This document shows positions 5,245 through 6,092 of a stretch of DNA of 6,092 nt, one piece after another. Both the position numbers and the translations under genes were made by a program. Numbering within the stretch: the stretch's first letter is position 1; every line of letters starts with the position of its first letter. Under the pieces are notes generated by a model. The model made no database searches, was not told the DNA's origin, and was given only the letters and a program-made list of their open reading frames with translations. The stretch spans positions 1 through 6,092 of the forward strand of contig JAAXVQ010000137.1 in assembly GCA_013335425.1 (NCBI GenBank), written 5' to 3'. This stretch comes from Candidatus Firestoneibacteriota bacterium (GTDB lineage: Bacteria > Oederibacteriota > JAAXVQ01).

Positions 5245-5859
5245 TTAAATCTCCTCGGGTTTATTGGCCGTGACTTGCACGGCATAGAAAAAATAGCCAT
5301 TTTTAATGTACTCACGGGTTTTCGTGATTTCCAATCCGACAAAACCCACGTTTTCAAAAACGTCTTTTAGTTCGTCCGAGGTCAGACAACCTCCAAAACA
5401 GGCGGCGCGTTGTTCGGGGTCGGAACGAATCGCTGCCGGTAATGGATCGCGGGAAGCGGGATCAGCCAAGACCAAGCGCCCTCCGGGTCTCAGAACCCGA
5501 AAAATTTCCTTCGCAGTCGAACTTTTATCGACTGCATGATTGAAAACGCAATCCCCAATCACCCAAGAAAATTCCCCGGTCTTAAACGGCAAGAATTCCA
5601 GGTCACCCAGAACCCAAGCAACCGCCAATCCCGTTGATAATTCCCTGGCCCGGTCAAGCATGGCGGGCTCAGCGTCCACTCCTACCCAGCGGATCGCCGA
5701 CCCATAACGCTTGGCCAGACGGGTAAGCAGCTCTCCCCGGCCGCAGCCGATATCCAAAACCGCATCACCGTTTGCCGGTTTAAGGTTCCCCTCCAAGCCC
5801 GAACAGCAGCTCAAAGGTTCACAACCGGCCGCCAACCGCGAATAACGAGTGGTTTCCAC
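5245..5859 (-). CDS. SAM-dependent class I methyltransferase, arsenite methyltransferase-like
   Basis: This 204-residue Rossmann methyltransferase has motif I VLDIGCGRGE (34-43), the acidic ribose-binding turn GVDAEPAML (60-68), WVLGDLEFLPF (82-92), and the motif RVLRPGGRLVLADP (121-134). WVIGDCVFNHAVDK (99-112, Cys104) and RAACFGGCLTSDEL (151-164, Cys154 and Cys158) line up with the substrate cysteines I recall from ArsM arsenite methyltransferases (the S-x-CVxNL and CxGGA regions). An N-terminal CEPLSCCSG puts Cys13, Cys18 and Cys19 ahead of the fold. The substrate may be a metalloid, a small thiol, or the neighbouring peptide. It is shorter than typical ArsM, which has an extra C-terminal domain. 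The start is GTG 5859, with GGGGAG (5870-5865) 5 nt upstream and the promoter about 25 nt upstream. The stop TAA is 2 nt before the peptide ATG. It is the first gene of the operon. The methyltransferase call is firm; the substrate is open. Confidence 0.92.
   Translation of the reverse strand: METTRYSRLAAGCEPLSCCSGLEGNLKPANGDAVLDIGCGRGELLTRLAKRYGSAIRWVGVDAEPAMLDRARELSTGLAVAWVLGDLEFLPFKTGEFSWVIGDCVFNHAVDKSSTAKEIFRVLRPGGRLVLADPASRDPLPAAIRSDPEQRAACFGGCLTSDELKDVFENVGFVGLEITKTREYIKNGYFFYAVQVTANKPEEI
5251..5256 (-). promoter_or_regulatory. Ribosome binding site of the 41-aa peptide gene
   Basis: GAGGAG is read on the minus strand, 8 nt before the ATG at 5242. It lies inside the last codons of the methyltransferase gene. 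It decides that the short cysteine-rich frame is a real gene and shows it is translated independently of its neighbours. The radical SAM gene just downstream has no comparable site, so the peptide should be made in excess over its presumed enzyme. Confidence 0.85.
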
Positions 5860-5864
5860 CTTAA

Positions 5865-5870
5865 CTCCCC
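5865..5870 (-). promoter_or_regulatory. Ribosome binding site deciding the GTG start of the methyltransferase
   Basis: GGGGAG is read on the minus strand, with 5 nt to the GTG at 5859. No in-frame ATG near the start of the domain has a comparable site. The short leader from the promoter leaves little room for an earlier start. This supports GTG initiation and a 204-residue product. Confidence 0.75.
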
Positions 5871-5883
5871 GACGAATAAATGT

Positions 5884-5907
5884 TTAAATTATTATATTAG
5901 AATTTAA
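5884..5907. repeat. 7-bp inverted repeat flanking the -10 box (candidate operator)
   Basis: TTAAATT at 5884-5890 and its exact reverse complement AATTTAA at 5901-5907 are separated by the 10 bases that contain the -10 box of the operon promoter. The centre-to-centre spacing is 17 bp. A dimeric repressor bound here would block RNA polymerase; ArsR/SmtB-type regulators use AT-rich inverted repeats in such positions. The arms are pure A/T in an AT-rich stretch, so chance occurrence is a real possibility. No regulator gene is in the window. Confidence 0.35.
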
Positions 5908-5918
5908 TTATATGTCAA
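5891..5918 (-). promoter_or_regulatory. Sigma-70-type promoter of the eight-gene operon
   Basis: On the minus strand there is a perfect TTGACA (-35, 5918-5913), 16 bp, and a perfect TATAAT (-10, 5896-5891). Transcription should begin at an A near 5885-5883. That leaves a leader of about 25 nt before the GTG at 5859, just enough for the GGGGAG ribosome binding site. All eight downstream genes are co-oriented with small gaps or overlaps (largest gap 58 nt, between the thioredoxin and the reductase), and I see no intrinsic terminator between them. Consensus boxes imply strong expression unless repressed. Confidence 0.85.
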
Positions 5919-6051
5919 GAATTTCTTCCGACTTTTTTCCAACCCCGCCGGAGACTGTGTCACAACATGTTTTTTAAAATCAGGTTCCAGAACAAGCAGC
6001 GTTAATTAAACTATCGTTTCCTAGGAGCCTGTCGGACTTTCTCCTCAGAGA

Positions 6052-6060
6052 TGGTATAAT
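6052..6060 (+). promoter_or_regulatory. Extended -10 element of a possible rightward promoter
   Basis: TGGTATAAT matches the extended -10 pattern TG-n-TATAAT exactly. The region 17 bp upstream (around 6031-6037) has only a poor -35 match, which extended -10 promoters tolerate. Transcription would start near 6067 and run out of the window, starting just before the hairpin. It would be divergent from the operon. Confidence 0.4.
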
Positions 6061-6070
6061 AGCGCCGTTA

Positions 6071-6091
6071 TCCCCCTTTGCAAAAGGGGGA
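6071..6091. repeat. 9-bp hairpin at the right edge
   Basis: TCCCCCTTT (6071-6079) pairs perfectly with AAAGGGGGA (6083-6091) around a 3-nt GCA loop. If the preceding extended -10 is used, this stem would be at the very 5' end of the transcript. That position suits RNA stabilisation or translational control. The window stops before a T run could confirm or exclude a terminator. Confidence 0.6.
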
Positions 6092-6092
6092 A

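Larger units (their letters stand above)
5919..6092. other. Non-coding right flank, possible edge of another element
   Basis: No coding frame or RNA gene can be supported here. The left part is unremarkable sequence upstream of the operon promoter. The right part, from about 6021, holds a motif GGAGCCTGTCGGACTTT (6024-6040) that looks to me like the kind of sequence found at insertion-sequence boundaries. A rightward extended -10 and a terminal hairpin follow. The element assignment is from memory of similar flanks and is weak. Confidence 0.3.

Noticed and set aside
3733..5859. Arsinothricin-type pathway (radical SAM ArsL plus ArsM)
   Set aside because: The radical SAM enzyme has the canonical C-x3-C-x2-C motif and a full SPASM domain, unlike the non-canonical ArsL. 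The peptide gene also points to a different substrate.

Overview
The window carries one compact operon of eight genes, all on the minus strand and transcribed from right to left (about 5885 down to 1340). At the left edge lies a ParA-family ATPase gene, also on the minus strand, whose 3' end is cut off. Base composition looks balanced by eye. Shine-Dalgarno (SD) sites are strong and purine-rich, a relative of the sporulation-associated Cse60 family is present, and the thioredoxin reductase is atypical. Together these suggest an anaerobic, Gram-positive, Clostridia-like bacterium. That placement is an inference and not certain.

Right edge (5919-6092): no gene. It contains an extended -10 element facing rightward and a 9-bp hairpin at the very end, which may belong to another transcription unit or a mobile element beyond the window. 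The minus-strand promoter (TTGACA, 16 bp, TATAAT; 5891-5918) is near consensus. A 7-bp inverted repeat brackets its -10 box, and the promoter lies only about 25 nt upstream of the first gene.

Operon, modification half (3413-5859): a SAM-dependent methyltransferase resembling arsenite methyltransferases, with an N-terminal C-x4-CC cluster; a 41-residue lysine-rich peptide with CC, CC and C clusters; a radical SAM enzyme with a complete seven-cysteine SPASM domain; and a small thioredoxin with a CPPC active site. The first three are separated by 2 and 1 nt, and the radical SAM and thioredoxin genes overlap as ATGA. This is the layout of a RiPP (ribosomally made, post-translationally modified peptide) operon: precursor, radical SAM maturase, tailoring methyltransferase. 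I do not recognise it as a named system.

Operon, redox half (1340-3354): a thioredoxin reductase-like flavoprotein that keeps its CATC redox centre but lacks the HRRxxxR NADPH signature, a Cse60-like small protein, CcdA (the membrane electron conduit that draws on thioredoxin), and a 53-residue DUF6132-like membrane protein. A plausible flow is: reductant, flavoprotein, CPPC thioredoxin, CcdA, then thiols outside the membrane. This could keep a cysteine-rich modified peptide, or metalloid-binding thiols, reduced.

Left part (1-1339): a 203-bp stretch with no convincing gene or terminator, then the ParA-like ATPase, which has an unusually long Pro/Ala-rich C-terminal extension running out of the window. 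It is probably a separate unit and may mark a plasmid, a mobile element or chromosomal partition context.
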